This document shows, piece after piece, positions 46,321-59,260 of a stretch of DNA of 64,000 bases. A program made the translations under genes and the position numbers. Source of the DNA: Ursus arctos (lineage: Eukaryota > Chordata > Mammalia > Carnivora > Ursidae); contig NW_026622852.1 of NCBI RefSeq assembly GCF_023065955.2, positions 15,702,423 through 15,766,422 of the forward strand. The letters are read 5' to 3'. Under the pieces are notes generated by a model. It did not search any database and was not told the origin of the DNA. It saw nothing but the letters and a program-made list of their open reading frames with translations. How positions within the stretch are numbered: the first letter of the stretch is position 1; each line of letters begins with the position of its first letter.

Positions 46321-47771
46321 TTCATAACTCATAAGTAACAACCAATGGTAGTGTTGTCAATAAATGCACAAATGCACACTTCCTACAATTTGTAGCCCTC
46401 TTTCTCTGTTTTCCTTTAATACTGTGAAAATGATGGAACAAATGAAAAAAGAATATTTAACATAATAGACTCTTTGGGTATCAATAGAAAAAGTATTGTC
46501 CACTATAGATGACTTGGCACAAAACACGTTGGTCAAATGTAGTATCTGTTAAACATTAGAGTCAAAGAATATATCAAGCTGAAAAGAAGAAACATTCTGG
46601 GATATGTACGGACCAGACATATAGATAAGCTAAATGAATAATATATAGTGTCCTACATGATTCAGTACTGTAGAAAAATAGTTTTAATATGACTCAAATC
46701 CCCTGCATTGATTATGATGTGCCCAATTTAATATATAGACTATAGTAGACAAAATTAATATCCTAATTGAAGGGGAAAAAAACCCACCAAAATCTTTAGC
46801 GTTGAAAGCATACTGTTTTTTCTCTGCAGAGAATTGCAAGTACAAAAGCTTATAAATGAAATTTATTTTAGTAGTTTGTATGAATATTTTCTGTTGAGGA
46901 GAAATGTGATTAAGTGGTCAAAGAAGTTGAAGTTAAATGCTCTTGTGCAAAACAAAGACAAAAATAAGACAAAACAAAACAACCAAAATAAATAAATAAG
47001 CAACATTTCTAGCTTTATCTTTTAAGCCACTCGTTTTGCCCACTTTGTTTTTATGCTGAGTAAAGTAGAAATATTTATTTTGGAATTGTTAATAAAATAT
47101 CACTTTAAAAAAGTTCTTTTTATATTTATCTACTTGTAAACTACAGAGATTACTTTAAAAAAACAGGATTTTCAGGGGGGCACATAACAAGTGATTCTAT
47201 TTTAATTTTGTCATTTGAAATTAGAAATTTAATAATGAAACTTTTGAGGAAAAAATTGAGAGATAAAAGACTAAGATGAATTATACCCAATAAAGCTGGA
47301 AAAAAGAAAAAAAGAAAAGAAGACCAGGATGTCTATTGTCAACACAGACAATGCAATAAGGGAAAAAGTAGTTAATACTGGTCTCGATATGATGGAAAGT
47401 TCATAGGAAGGGTGTTCCTTGAAAGGCTTAGATAGTTGGCATTGGAAGGAGATGTTTCAGGGTGAGAGAACCAAAGTGTGAAAAATACAGAGGTAGTATT
47501 TAATATGATGAGGGTTGATAGAGTTTAATTCTTAGCAGTGCTATTCTGAATGATTCTTCAAGGTCATTCTTTGTGAAGAGCTGAAACTGGCAATAATGTT
47601 GTCTTTTGTGTGTATTTTTATTTCTTCAAGGGATAAATTAGTTTAATGACTGGAGAGACTAACTCGTGCTATTTAGTGTCTTAGATTATTGTGGGTCAGG
47701 ATTTAATGAGTTGTTATTGTGTTTTATTGTATGTTGTAAATATTTATCTCAGCTTGTTTGCGCAGTTCTTT
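46321..47771. other. Unassigned AT-rich DNA
   Basis: No gene or clear repeat recognised. A-rich simple stretches occur (about 46960-47000 and 47290-47325). Confidence 0.55.
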
Positions 47772-47786
47772 AAAATGTTTGATTTA

Positions 47787-47928
47787 GGGGAATGGAGTAA
47801 TGGGTGATGAGCATTAAGGAGGGCATGTGATGTGATCAGCACTGGGTGTTAAATGCAATTGATGAATTATTGAACTCTACATCTGAAACTAGTGTGTACT
47901 ATATGCTGGCTAATTGGATTTAAATAAA
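47787..47928 (+). mobile_element. Tiny L1 3' UTR insertion, perfect 15-bp TSD
   Basis: Only 142 bp of carnivore L1 3' UTR, with 'agcactgggtgttaaatgca' and ending 'ggatttaaataaaaa'. The duplication 'aaaatgtttgattta' is identical at 47772-47786 and 47929-47943. The site before it reads ctttAAAATG, so the cut was at TTT/AAAA, the L1 endonuclease consensus. Confidence 0.95.
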
Positions 47929-47943
47929 AAAATGTTTGATTTA

Positions 47944-50900
47944 CATATGTCTTTCTAAGATAGGATTGCATAATTAGTCATATATGACAAATGGATTTCA
48001 TTAAGTATTTCAATATGTGGTAAATCGGTTGTATGAGAAATATGATTGATTTCTTTCCATCTGAGGTGTATTTCAGTTGATTAATCATTGAAACCGTGGG
48101 TGACATGAATTGTCTTTTTTGTTTTTTCTTATCTGTGTGTACTTTGTGGTTGCATATTCAATGATAGGAAGTACGTTGTACCGTGTGTTTACCAGTTTAA
48201 TGATAACTCCATTAACTACACTCTTACATAAATTGGGATAGCAATAAGTGAATATTATCTGTTTGGTAAGTACAAGGACTTAAAATCTCAAAAAAGATAA
48301 TTTAAAGAAAGCTATGGCTTGAGATAGATTTAATAAAGAAATGAATTATTATATATGTGGAACAGATCCTTTAAGTAAAGTGCATTTGGCTTTAGTTTTT
48401 GAGCTTTGATTTGGTAGCTTTATTTTAATACAACTTTTTAGTAATTCTTTTAAAAATAAGAGCTGAGAGTTAAAAGAAATCCACTTTACCAAAATAGAGT
48501 AATTTTAAGAATTACTCTAATTTCAAATTAAAAATCAGTAGTGAAAGAAAAAAAATTCTCTTATGGGTTTGTGTGTGTGTGTGTGTTGCTATAGTGATGA
48601 AGCTCTGGCCTGAAGTTGAAGTATTATATTTACTATAAAATTATGGATGGTCATTTACATCATAGATGATGAACTTAGATGAATGCAACAATTTTTTATA
48701 ACTTCAAAATTCTGTGACTCTGTGGGCAATTATAAATTTACCTGGAATGTAAAGTGTAGTTTTATTCAGAAAATATTATATAAATTCTAAGTAAAAATAA
48801 ACACTCTCAAATTCATGGGCTATAAAATTAACATTTTTAAGTGTGATAAATTGATTATTTTATTCTAGGAGGAAGAAAAGTTATGCTACTGCCTTGCTTT
48901 GACTTGACTGTCTCATTGCTTTTGCCATTCCTGATGATGTTTGGAAGAAACAGACTAATTATTTAGGAAAGCATTCAGTTTGAGTAATGTATGCTGAGTT
49001 CCCCAGAGGGAAAATACATTTAATTATTTTGACCAGAATAACACTTAGTTTTATCTTATCACTGATATCTTCTGAAATTTCTCTCGTCATAAATTATTCT
49101 TCTCAAGATAGGTAGAAAGTATTAGAGCCTTTACCGCCTCATTAGGAATTCTATCTCAGAACATGTGCGTCAATGTGCTACTAGCTAAGGTCAGTGCTGG
49201 AGAGTGCTAACCAACTCTATATTCTCTTTGTTGTAGTAACTCCTAGCAGATAGAAAAGAACCATAGTCTTAATCTTAATTCACTTTTCTCTTTAACACTC
49301 AAAAATCCTCCAGCATCATCTAACTTTAAAGAAATAGGTGATTCAGTAGTCAATAGCACTAAAGATATCTGTCCCCAAAACAACTAGTCTGGAGCTATAT
49401 GAAGAAGTCAACTCCATCTGGAGTTCAATCACACTTTCCCATATGGTTAATCACCAGCTGCTTATGAAGGAGAGTGTTGTCAATGCTGGTAGGCCTGAAA
49501 TTAGCTGTGCATCTGCATTTTGGCTATAGGCAAACCCTGTAGGATTAGAGTGTATGAAGGCAAAGATAGCTATGACTCTTTTATTCCCTATTTCTTTCAA
49601 TGTTATAAGTGGTATATTAATAAAAGAAAATGTATCTGAGCTGGTAAGAAGCAGTCTGTATCACGTTCTGGAATCTGAACTAAGGATGAATATAATTAGC
49701 ATGTGGCTAGACTTGAGTAATATTAACACAATTCTTGAGACTTTAAAGCTGGCATATGCAAGTTTTTGAATTTTATTTATGTGACTCATTTTCCTCTGAT
49801 ACATTTTTTTCCTGATAAAGATAATAGGTTTTGATTGTTTAAAATTATGTTTGCTTTGTTTATAATTCACGGGTTATATCCTAAACTTTTTGAAAGCTAA
49901 CTTGGTATGGGGACATGGTTGCCTTAGCCTACTATAGAAGCTTTTGAATGCCTAGAAGTTAGTATCAGCGATGGTTTTTTTTCTTGTTTGTTTGTTTGTT
50001 TTTAAGCAATGATTATTTTTTGATTGATGTCTATTTGAAGATATTTAATGCTTACAGACTCTTAAATGATGATTTCTGAAATTATCAATAACATCTCTGT
50101 TTTGAAGTTTTAGCCTTTTTTTGGGGGGGGGTGGCATTGGTAGTCTTAGCCATAGATAGGAACAGGAGGCAAACTATTATTCCATTTTACCCAAGCGGAA
50201 AATTGAATTTAGTATCTGGTGTGTGTTACACAGTGACTATTTGGTTAGGGATATTGGACCTCATTTCTTATCCAGTGAAATATTATGGGAATTAATGCCT
50301 TTAGACATTTGCCCTGGATTTCTAATGATGAAACACTACACCAGATCTTTTGGAGGAATTTTTTATCTGAAGTGGCCATGAGGATGGGGATCATTTATCT
50401 GTATTTTGACCAATAGTCAGGGTCCATGTTTATTATTTTCGATGGGAGATTCCCCCTGCCCCCTTAATGGTAAACAAAAATCCTGTAATGGAATTGGATT
50501 GAAACTGTGATGACTTTTGAAATAAATGATTTCCTATGAGAGTTATAATTAATATGAAAGGATGCACAAATCTTTGAGGCTACAGCTTGGTGATCTAGAC
50601 ACTGATGATTTTAAAGTACCTGTGGTCCATTCCACTGATTTGTGGAATGTGCATAGGAGATGGGGGAAGGAAAGCTTTAACAAAAGTTACCATAGTGAGA
50701 GCAACACAATTTTTGAATGAGAATGATTCGAGGATACATTTTGGCTGTTTAAGTAAGCATACATATGTTGTAAAAGTCATGTCACATACTTGTCATGCAT
50801 ATGCATGTTGCTAGATGGTTAAAACACTTCACCAGGGGACTGTTCTTCTTTTAGTGGTCAGTCTTCAATGATAAATTCATACAGGCTTTTCCGAAGAAGA

Positions 50901-51509
50901 AGCAAAATGTTTTTGAACAACCAGTTCTAACATTTCCGTATAAAGAATGTGACATAGTAGCCACTACCTGATTTGGATATACTTTAACATTCTCATGTAT
51001 GTCACAGTAATTTCAGTTTTGTGTAGTCACCTTTATTGCTTCACTGTATTGTGTGCTATTGCTGTAATAGTCCCATAATACAGACTTCATTCAAATCCCC
51101 AACACCCCCAATTCTCCTTATTTCCTTTAGATACTTTACCTTGGAATTAGGGCATTCTGCCAAAAAATAAGTGGCATGATTTGGTTGTGATCACATGTTC
51201 TAAATAAGCAAGTTTCTTGTGCAGTTAACTAATAAAGGTATTAGCACAGTTCCCACTCCTGTTATTTTCATAATTCCTTAAAATTTTTTTCTCTTTATTT
51301 AAACAGTTGGCTGTAAAACTGTAAAAGCAAAATCATTTATCTATTAAATAGGAATTTAATTGCTGCAAGTAGGAGAAGAAAATGAAATAGTTTTAATAGG
51401 ATTTTAAACATTTTACTTCTAAATAATATCCTCTAGGGAAATGTAATGTTAAGAAATGATCCATGAGTGGCCTCTTTATCCATTCTGTTACAGTGGCTCA
51501 GCCCACTTG
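47944..51509. other. Long unassigned, repeat-poor DNA
   Basis: About 3.5 kb without a recognised gene or interspersed repeat. It holds a short (TG)n at about 48570-48586 and a G9 run at 50123-50131. Open frames stay below 72 codons. Confidence 0.5.
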
Positions 51510-51730
51510 ATATGAGCTGATGTCTACTGATGCTTACTTTATGCCCCGCACCTGTATTAAATCATTTAATCCTCAAAACAGCTTTCTATGATAGATACTA
51601 TTATCATCCTCCCTATTTCACAGATAGGGAACTGTGGCACTGACGAATTTAAGGAACTTGCCTAGTATCAGTTGATTAATAAGCGGAAAAATTGAGATTT
51701 GAACTTAGGCAGTCTGGTCCCCCAGCCTAT
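51510..51730 (+). mobile_element. MIR
   Basis: 'ttaatcctcaaaacagcttt', 'ctatttcacagatagggaac' and 'tgagatttgaacttaggcag' match the MIR core in plus orientation. Confidence 0.85.
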
Positions 51731-52184
51731 GTTGGATTTTGATATTGTGGATGGCAATGGATGGATTAAAAATTATTCTTTCAGAGGTCATTGTAGTTTG
51801 CAAAAATTCTGGAAATTGCATAGGATAAGAGTCATTTACTTCTGAGCAGGGGATACTTCGGATATCTATGTAGAAAGAAAAATGTGCCAAAGAAAGGCTT
51901 AGTAAGAGCAGGTGTGAGACACAGGAGGATTTTTTTTTATAGCATTGTTTGTATCATCCTTTGCTTTGCACAGATAGCTGCTGTAACTAACCCTGATGAT
52001 GAATGATTTTGTCACATCTCCTTGTGAAGATTAACTAGGATTTCCCAGTAAACAAAAGTGCCCCATGATAGTCAGCCTTAAACATCCTGCAGATCCACTT
52101 GCCACAAAACTCAGTTTTGAGAGTGCCAGTTGCAGAGTTTTTTTTGTTTTGTTTTGTTAGAGCTCTAAATACTGTTTATTTTTT
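51731..52184. other. Unassigned DNA
   Basis: No gene or repeat recognised. Confidence 0.5.
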
Positions 52185-52830
52185 CCCAAGCTTTTATTTA
52201 AATTCCAGCTACTTAACATACATTGCAATATTAGTTTCAAGTGTAGAATTTAGGGATTCATCACTTACATACAACACCCAGTGCTCCTCACAAGTGTCCT
52301 CCTTTTTTTTTTTTTTAAAGATTTTATTTATTCGACAGAGATAGAGACAGCCAGCGAGAGAGGGAACAACAGCAGGGGGAGTGGGAGAGGAAGAAGCAGG
52401 CTCATAGCGGAAGAGCCTGATGTGGGGCCCGACCCCATAACGCCAGGATCACGCCCTGAGCCGAAGGCAGACGCTTAACCGCTGTGCCACCCAGGCGCCC
52501 CCACAAGTGTCCTCCTTAATCTCCATCTTCCCTTTAACCCATCTCCCCACCCACCTCCCCTCTAGTAACCATCAGTTTGTTCTCTGTAGTTAAGAGTCAG
52601 TTTCTTGGTTTGCCTCTCTTTTTCCCCGCAACGTGTTCATTTGTTTGGTTTCTTAAATTCCACATATGAGTGAATTTTTAGGTATTTATCTTTCTCTGAC
52701 TGACTTATTTCGCTTAGCATTATACTCTCTAGTTCCATCCATGTTGTTGCAAATGGCAAGATTTCATTCTTTTTGATGGCTGAGCAGTATTCCATTGTAA
52801 TATATATACACCACATCTTCTTTATCCATT
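52185..52830 (-). mobile_element. L1 3' end, 5'-truncated
   Basis: Carnivore L1 3' UTR ('tactt aacatacattgcaa' type segment near 52210 and 'caacacccagtgctcctcac' near 52272) is followed by the last ORF2 codons, ending near 52830. A Can-SINE interrupts it at 52305-52501. No clear target duplication. Confidence 0.85.
52305..52501 (-). mobile_element. Can-SINE, younger subfamily, perfect 16-bp TSD
   Basis: T-run on the left, 'gacagagatagagacagcca' body, head ending 'gtgccacccaggcgccccc' on the right. The duplication 'cacaagtgtcctcctt' is identical at 52289-52304 and 52502-52517. Confidence 0.97.
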
Positions 52831-54529
52831 CCAAATGTCTAGCACATCTTTTCTTATCATCTCTCTTCTTTCTCTTTGTGCCACAATCATGCAGAGGCCT
52901 GAAGTGAAGGTTAACATGCTGGGGGAAGAGCATTAGAGAAATGGAGAGGAAACCTAGTATTCCCCCTTCTCCAAGGCTCAATATCAGTCAGGGCTGCAGG
53001 AAGGTAGACAATCCTATTTTAAATTAAGTTCGATGTATTGATCGTTATATGGGACAGGATGTTCTAATTTTTGAATCTAGACTGTGCTTTGAATTTAAAG
53101 TGGTTATACAACTGTTGAAAGTCATGGGTCCTACAGATTTTAAATCTAGGGTCAGGGAAAAAAATCTTTCACTATGGAATAAATTTTAAAGGGGCGGTGG
53201 GAGTCAGAAATAAAGATGTATTTTGATTACATCCCATATGTCGTGCTTGATTAACTTGTGTTAGAAAGAAATCATCAGGGGAAGCAATAGCATCTCCAAC
53301 TACATAACTAACAAGCTAAAATGTAGCTACATCAGATAGGAAGGGAGCCCAGTAGACTTGTGGATGCTGAGCTGCAAGCAACCAGGTAAAAACTGTGGCT
53401 GCTTTTATATGTTCTCCATTTCTTTTGATCAGTATTTTAGATGGAGTAAGGTAATACATATGAAAGCACTCTGCAAATTATAAAGTTGATAGAGATGCAA
53501 ATTGCAATTTTGTGTATTTTTTACATTGAATTATGCCGATAATTATCTTTATTACATTTATTCTACAAACATTTGTTTTCTGATGCAGATTCTATCCTTT
53601 AAAGGATTACATTGTTTCATTTATAATTTCTGGCTTGTATTTGGGGCATAACTTTTTTTTTTTTTTTTACTAAACATTTTACAGGAGATCTTGGTGAGGT
53701 TTTCAGATGTGGATTTTTAAGTTTAATTACAACACTGCGGAGAAAACAGAAATAATTTTGAATCCTGTTGACAGAATCTGGACAGTCACAATCTAGATTT
53801 TTCTAGTGAAATTACTACAATAAAATCCATATATTTTTAGCTGAGATTTTATATATCCAATGCCAGTAGAGTTGACCCATTAGAAAATAATCAGATCACA
53901 GATTTAAAAAAAAATTCAATATAAAATTTTTAATTCAATATATAACTTTTGGTATAATCTAAATTCCTTTGTGGAACAAGGTTAGATAAATAAATACGTA
54001 AATACATCAACTATATCTACAATATGGTGGCATTTGTGTACATTTTACATATACAGAATTATAATATTTGCACATATTATATATATATAATTTTTTATGG
54101 ATTATATTAAAAGAATACACAAATAGATTAGAAAGTTATATACCAAATTTCTGGTAGCAATTAGTTAAGATTAGAAGGTAAGGTATTGGGAGGGGAATGG
54201 GACTGGGGGAGATTTTCAAAAAAGCCTCCAATTTTATTTGTAACATTTACTGTCCTTTAGGAGCGAAATCTTGAATGAAAAGCAACAAAGTACTAATAAT
54301 TCTAGATGGTGGAACCATGGGTGTCTGTTATATTATTTTTTAAGCTTATCTGTATTGCTAATTCTTTGAAAGAGTCAAATAAGTGAAGGCACTATGAAAC
54401 ACGGCGTATAAGCTGTGCTTTCTACTCTGGAGGAAATTATAATTTAAAAATGAACAAGCCAGCCTAAAGGGGGTCAGATGGATGGTGAATGAAGACCAGA
54501 AAAGAATGTCTAGGTTGTACACACCAAGA
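52831..54529. other. Unassigned AT-rich DNA
   Basis: T-run at about 53651-53668 and A/T simple sequence near 53905-54110. No gene or clear interspersed repeat recognised. Confidence 0.55.
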
Positions 54530-54610
54530 GATATAGAACCTGTTTTTGTCATTGAGTCCTCAGCACCTTGCCCAGTGCCAGATACATGGTAGAGGATCAA
54601 TAAGTACATA
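54530..54610 (+). mobile_element. L2 3' end
   Basis: 'gtcctcagcaccttgcccag' followed by 'tgccagatacatggtagagg' and 'atcaataagtac' matches the L2 3' end in plus orientation. Confidence 0.75.
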
Positions 54611-55214
54611 TGGGTCTGATCTGAGGTCAGAGATCTAAAGAAAAAGATAGATTTAATTAATTATCCTTATGCCGGTTACCCGTTGCCATAGCAAGCATAT
54701 AATCTGTTGTCATAAGGTTTGAGAAGCACATAATGAACCGTAGTCTCAGACTATAGAAAACCATGAACCTGTGAAAGATGAAAAGTTCAATAAGTTACTA
54801 TAAATAAGAGAGCAGTAAGGTATTCCTGACTCACCTGCAGCCTTTGCATATTTTTCCTGCCGGAGCCAGATCGCTCCATGTCACCTCCTGACTTGGAGGT
54901 GATGTGTCCTGTTGGAAGTGTTCTTTGAGAGCCACTTGAATTGGAAACACCTGTAGTGATTTTAAAAAATGAAGACTTCTGATCACATTCCAGACCAACC
55001 ATATCAGATATGCTAGGTATTTGGCCATGAACTATGTGTTTTAATTGACTTGCAGGTGCTTCTTGTTGAGAACTGTTGGTATGAAATAGTGATTTGATAG
55101 ATCCTAGCGTGAAACATTAGAATGGCATAGCCTCAAAGTCCTCAATTGTGAGACTGTATTTCAGGAAGTATGCAACAGAAGTCTTATAGAATTAAATAAA
55201 AACCTAATGATTTA
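54611..55214. other. Unassigned DNA
   Basis: No gene or repeat recognised. Two overlapping short minus-strand frames at 54787-55028 have no known domain. Confidence 0.5.
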
Positions 55215-56335
55215 AGAGAATGAGAAGACAAGCCATAGAACTGGGAGAAAATATTTGTAAAAGATATATCTGATAAAGAACTGTTATCCAAAATATACAA
55301 GGAACAACAATAAAATTCAACAACAATAAAATGAAAACCCCAATTAAAAAATGGGCAAAAGACCTAAATAGATACCTTACCAAAGGAGATATACAGATGG
55401 CAAGTAAGTATATGAAACAATGCTCCACATCATATGTCATTAAAGAATTGCGATGTAAAACAACAATGAGATGCCACTGCACACCTATTAGAATGGCCTA
55501 AATCCAAAACCCTGACAGCACTGAATGCTGGCTAGGTGGAAGCAATAGGACTCTCATTCGTTGCTGGCAAGAATGAAAAATGTGCACTTTGGAAGGCAGT
55601 TTTTAGTGTTTTCTTACAAAACTAAATACACTCTTACTATATGATCAGGCAATGGCACTCCTTGGTATTTACCCAAGTGAATTGAAAGTTATGTCCACGC
55701 ACACGCAAAACTGTACATGAAGCTTTATAGAAGCTTTATTTGTAATGGCCAAAACTTGGAAGTAACTAAGATATTCAATAGGTGAATGAAGAAACTGTGG
55801 TACATCCAGACAATGGATTATTATTCGGTGCAAAAAAGAAGTGACCTATCAAGCCATGGGAATACACGGAAAAATTTTCAATGCATATTACTAAGTGAAA
55901 GAAGCCAATATGACAACGCTACACACTGTATGATTCCAACTATATGACATTCTGGGAAATAATGGAAAAATATCAGTGGTCTTGGGAGGAGTGGGAGAGA
56001 TAAGGAGGGATGATAGGTGGAGTACAGAGGATTTTGAGGGGAGTGAAACTATTCTGTATGATGCTATAATGGTGCATACATGTCATTATACATTTGTCCA
56101 AACCCATTGAATATACAACACCAACAATAAACCTAATGCAAATTATGAACTTTGGGTGATAATGCTGTATTAATGTAGGTTCATTGATTGCAGCTGATGT
56201 ATGGACTGTGTTGTAGGATGTTGATAGTGGGGGAGGGGAAGATAGGGAGTACATATACAGGAATTCTTAGTCCTTTCCACTCAATTTTGCTGTGAACCTA
56301 AAACTACTCTAAAACGTTAAAGTCTGTTATTTTAA
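55215..56335 (+). mobile_element. Old L1 3' region (ORF2 end and 3' UTR), sense strand
   Basis: Plus-strand L1: 'actgggagaaaatatttgta' near 55240, 'gggcaaaagacctaaataga' near 55353, 'tcattcgttgctggcaagaa' near 55554, 'caatggattattattcggtg' near 55811, and an old L1M-type 3' UTR ending 'ctactctaaaacgttaaagt' near 56305. Multiple stops; not coding. Confidence 0.85.
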
Positions 56336-56354
56336 AAAGCCCAATAACTGATTG

Positions 56355-56735
56355 ATTCCTTCATTTATTTATTCATTCATAAATATTAATCATATGCCCA
56401 TTGTGTGATTGGCATTCTGTATTGTATTAGGCAAACAAAGAATGCCACTTTAACTGAGAGACAGATCAGTAGATTATAATGTGATGTGATAAGTACTGCA
56501 GTTGAAATAGAAACACAAAAATGTTTCAGTGGTCACTAACTCAGCTAAAGAAAAAAGAAAGATGAAAAAAGCTACTAACTCAGCTTTAGTCAGCTGGAGA
56601 AGTTTCAGAGGAAGTAAGAGCTGAATTGAGTATTGAAGTATGACTATGAGTTTTCCAGTTGAAGTCTTTCAGGGAAAGGCATTGGAAGCATTAAAATATG
56701 AAGAACTGTAGCAATCATGAAATAGGATTGATAAA
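56355..56735 (-). mobile_element. L2 fragment (probable)
   Basis: 'ttcatttatttattcattca' followed by a 'gcccattgtgtgattggcat' segment and later 'gtgatgtgataagtactgca' resembles the reverse complement of the L2 3' end and upstream DNA. Confidence 0.6.
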
Positions 56736-58024
56736 CTCTCTTGAATGTCATCCACTGGCCTGCTGTCATCATTGTAATTGTGGTACCACTGCTTATTTTC
56801 TTGGTGGTGAGCCTCCACATGTGTAGTGGGTAAATGAAGATACTGATGATTATAAAAATTGGTATTATCTGGCTTAGGTGTAGAGAAAAAATTTATATTA
56901 AGATATATTAAAATATTGTCAAATTTTTCTTTTAATAAATCTGAAATGCATGTTTTTTTTTAGCTATCCTAATTAGTTTACGTAGTTTAGATTTAATTAG
57001 ACTAGAACAGAATATAACGGAACCTCTGCATTTGTTCAGTAAATAAATGTTTTAGTCAATAGATTGTTTTTTAACAGGGTGTTTGCTTATGATGCTCTTT
57101 ACATCAGTGATTAATCTAATGTAACATCTTAATGGAAGGGTCTGTTTCCTTTCTAGCTAATGTGATAAACATCAACAGTTCAGCAATAACACCTTCATTC
57201 CATACACTGAAGTCTAATATTAGACTCGTTGTATTCTGTTGCTTATCTTTGGTTTAGTGGATTTTGGCCATTGAAATAAACTCTTTAAAGACAAATAAAT
57301 GGTGTACCTGCAGGGTGTGCGAATGCTATTATTGTCATATACTTGGACATAGACTTTTCATAGAACGATTCAGGGTGGCAAGGGCTCTAGCTTTGATTTC
57401 AGTTAACATTTACTGCTATATGCTTGGCTGTGTGTTAGGCACTTACTATTATTTTTATTTTTTTACTGTATGTTATCAATAGGGGACTGATGCTTTTATA
57501 TTATTGTAGTTTTACATTATGATTTTGGGAGCTGAGTGTGGTTACCTTCCTTTACAGAATAAGTTCATCACCTTCAAATACCTCTCTTCCCCACATCCTC
57601 TTATGCAATAATCCAATTTATGCAGTATCATAAAGATGGTGATTAGAAGAGAAGACTGTTTTCCATAATGAGGTATTTACTGAACAGAGTACGTGGTTGT
57701 TATTGAAAAAATAAATTATAAGCAAAATGATGAAACAACACATAATAAATTAACTCACGGAATTTGGGGTAAGCTGCTGGAAAATAACAGAATAAAAAAT
57801 AATTAATGAGGGCTCAAGAGATGTCTAGACATTTTTTTTTCAGTTAAGTTTTACTGAGACAGCATCTTTTTTGAAAAATTATAAAAACATCTTAGGCATT
57901 TTAGGATCCACTATCAAAACAGTTAGTGGTCAACCAACAAAGCTAACAGTATTTCTTGTAAAAGAGTCTTGGATGTCCTTGATGACTTTCACAAATCATT
58001 TTTAAAGAACCGTTTTAACCCATT
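56736..58024. other. Unassigned AT-rich DNA
   Basis: No gene or clear repeat recognised. Open frames stay below 73 codons. Confidence 0.5.
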
Positions 58025-58110
58025 CACAGAAACATCTGTTGAGTAAGCACCTGGCACTGTGGTATGGAGGCGAAGGTCAGGTGCCTGGCCTTCAAGGACC
58101 TCACCAAAAA
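58025..58110 (-). mobile_element. L2 3'-end fragment
   Basis: 'ctgttgagtaagcacctggc' followed by 'ggccttcaaggacctcacc' matches the reverse complement of the L2 3' end. Confidence 0.6.
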
Positions 58111-58129
58111 GTAAACTGCTCACTACAAT

Positions 58130-58380
58130 AATGGCTATACCGACAGCTTACTGTGCACTCTGAATATGCCAAGCTTTGTTCCAAACATTTTACACGTATG
58201 TCCTTTCAGCTTCACAATAACCCCAAACTATAGGAGCTATCACTAATTCCACTTTGTGGATGAGAAACACAAAGGCACAGGGAGGGTGAAGACACTTGCT
58301 CAAGAGCACACAATTAGTATAAGACACAACTGAGAATTCAATTAGTATCTGTCTGCCCCCAGGACCCACATGACTTACCA
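58130..58380 (+). mobile_element. MIR
   Basis: 'ccaaacattttacacgtatg', 'actttgtggatgagaaacac' and 'cttgctcaagagcacacaat' match the MIR core in plus orientation. One of the better-preserved MIR copies here. Confidence 0.85.
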
Positions 58381-58559
58381 ATTTTTTCTTCCATCTTCTT
58401 TTAGGGTGTAGTGTTAATGGCTGTGATTCATGAACTCCCAGAACAGTGAGGCTACCTAGAAGAGAGATACCTAATTCTAGACAGAAGAAATAACATAGGA
58501 GTATATAAAAAATTAGAATTTAAGGGGAACTCTGAGTAGTTCATTGTGGCTTAAGTATA

Positions 58560-59260
58560 GAGCTCATGAATATTAGTAAAGGAAAGAAGAGAAGTTGGCT
58601 GGGGCTGGATTATGAGGGTTATGGGAAATTATGAAAGATGGGTAGGAGAGTAACATGTTTGGATTGCATTTTAGATAAAAAGGGGACAAAACAGGGAGTC
58701 AAGTGGAAAGGCTGGTAGCATAAACCAATCAAGAAGTGGTGAGGACCTGAGCAATAGCAGTAGAGATGAAAAGTACAAAAAACTATTTCAGAGATAGTGC
58801 TATGGAAGAAGCAACAAACCTTGGTGACGTATTTAGTTTGGGGTGAAGGGACAGAAAGCCATAGTCTCCCAGGTTTCTGGCTTGGAGGACTGGATGGGAG
58901 GTGATGCTCTTCCCTTAGACAGTGAATCTGGTGTGGGGAGAGAGAGGGGGAGGAGAAGGTGCTGGTTAAACTTGGAATTCACTGGTTTGAGTTGGCTGGT
59001 TATGTAGATCTGGAACAAAGACTACCCCAGCCATCATCAGCATATGGATGGTAGTTGAAGCCAGGGGTTTAGATGAAGTCACCCCGGGAGAATTCATAGA
59101 ATGCCAAGCATTGAGGCCCAACAGTGGAGCCCTGTGCAACAGTAAAATTATCAAAGGGCAGGAATGTGAGGACCCTGGGAAGGAGTGGCCTGAAAAGAAG
59201 GAGGAAAAGCAGGAGAGAGTAGTATTGAAACGGTTCCTCTTGGTTGAGCACAATAGCACA
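58560..59260 (-). mobile_element. L2 LINE reverse-transcriptase region, YADD box preserved
   Basis: Antisense L2 sequence follows the RT region for about 700 bp. The catalytic box reads YADD in the minus strand at 59033-59044. Neighbouring pieces such as 'gtctcccaggtttctggctt' near 58864 and 'ggagccctgtgcaacag' near 59127 keep the L2 order. Frames are broken. Confidence 0.65.
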
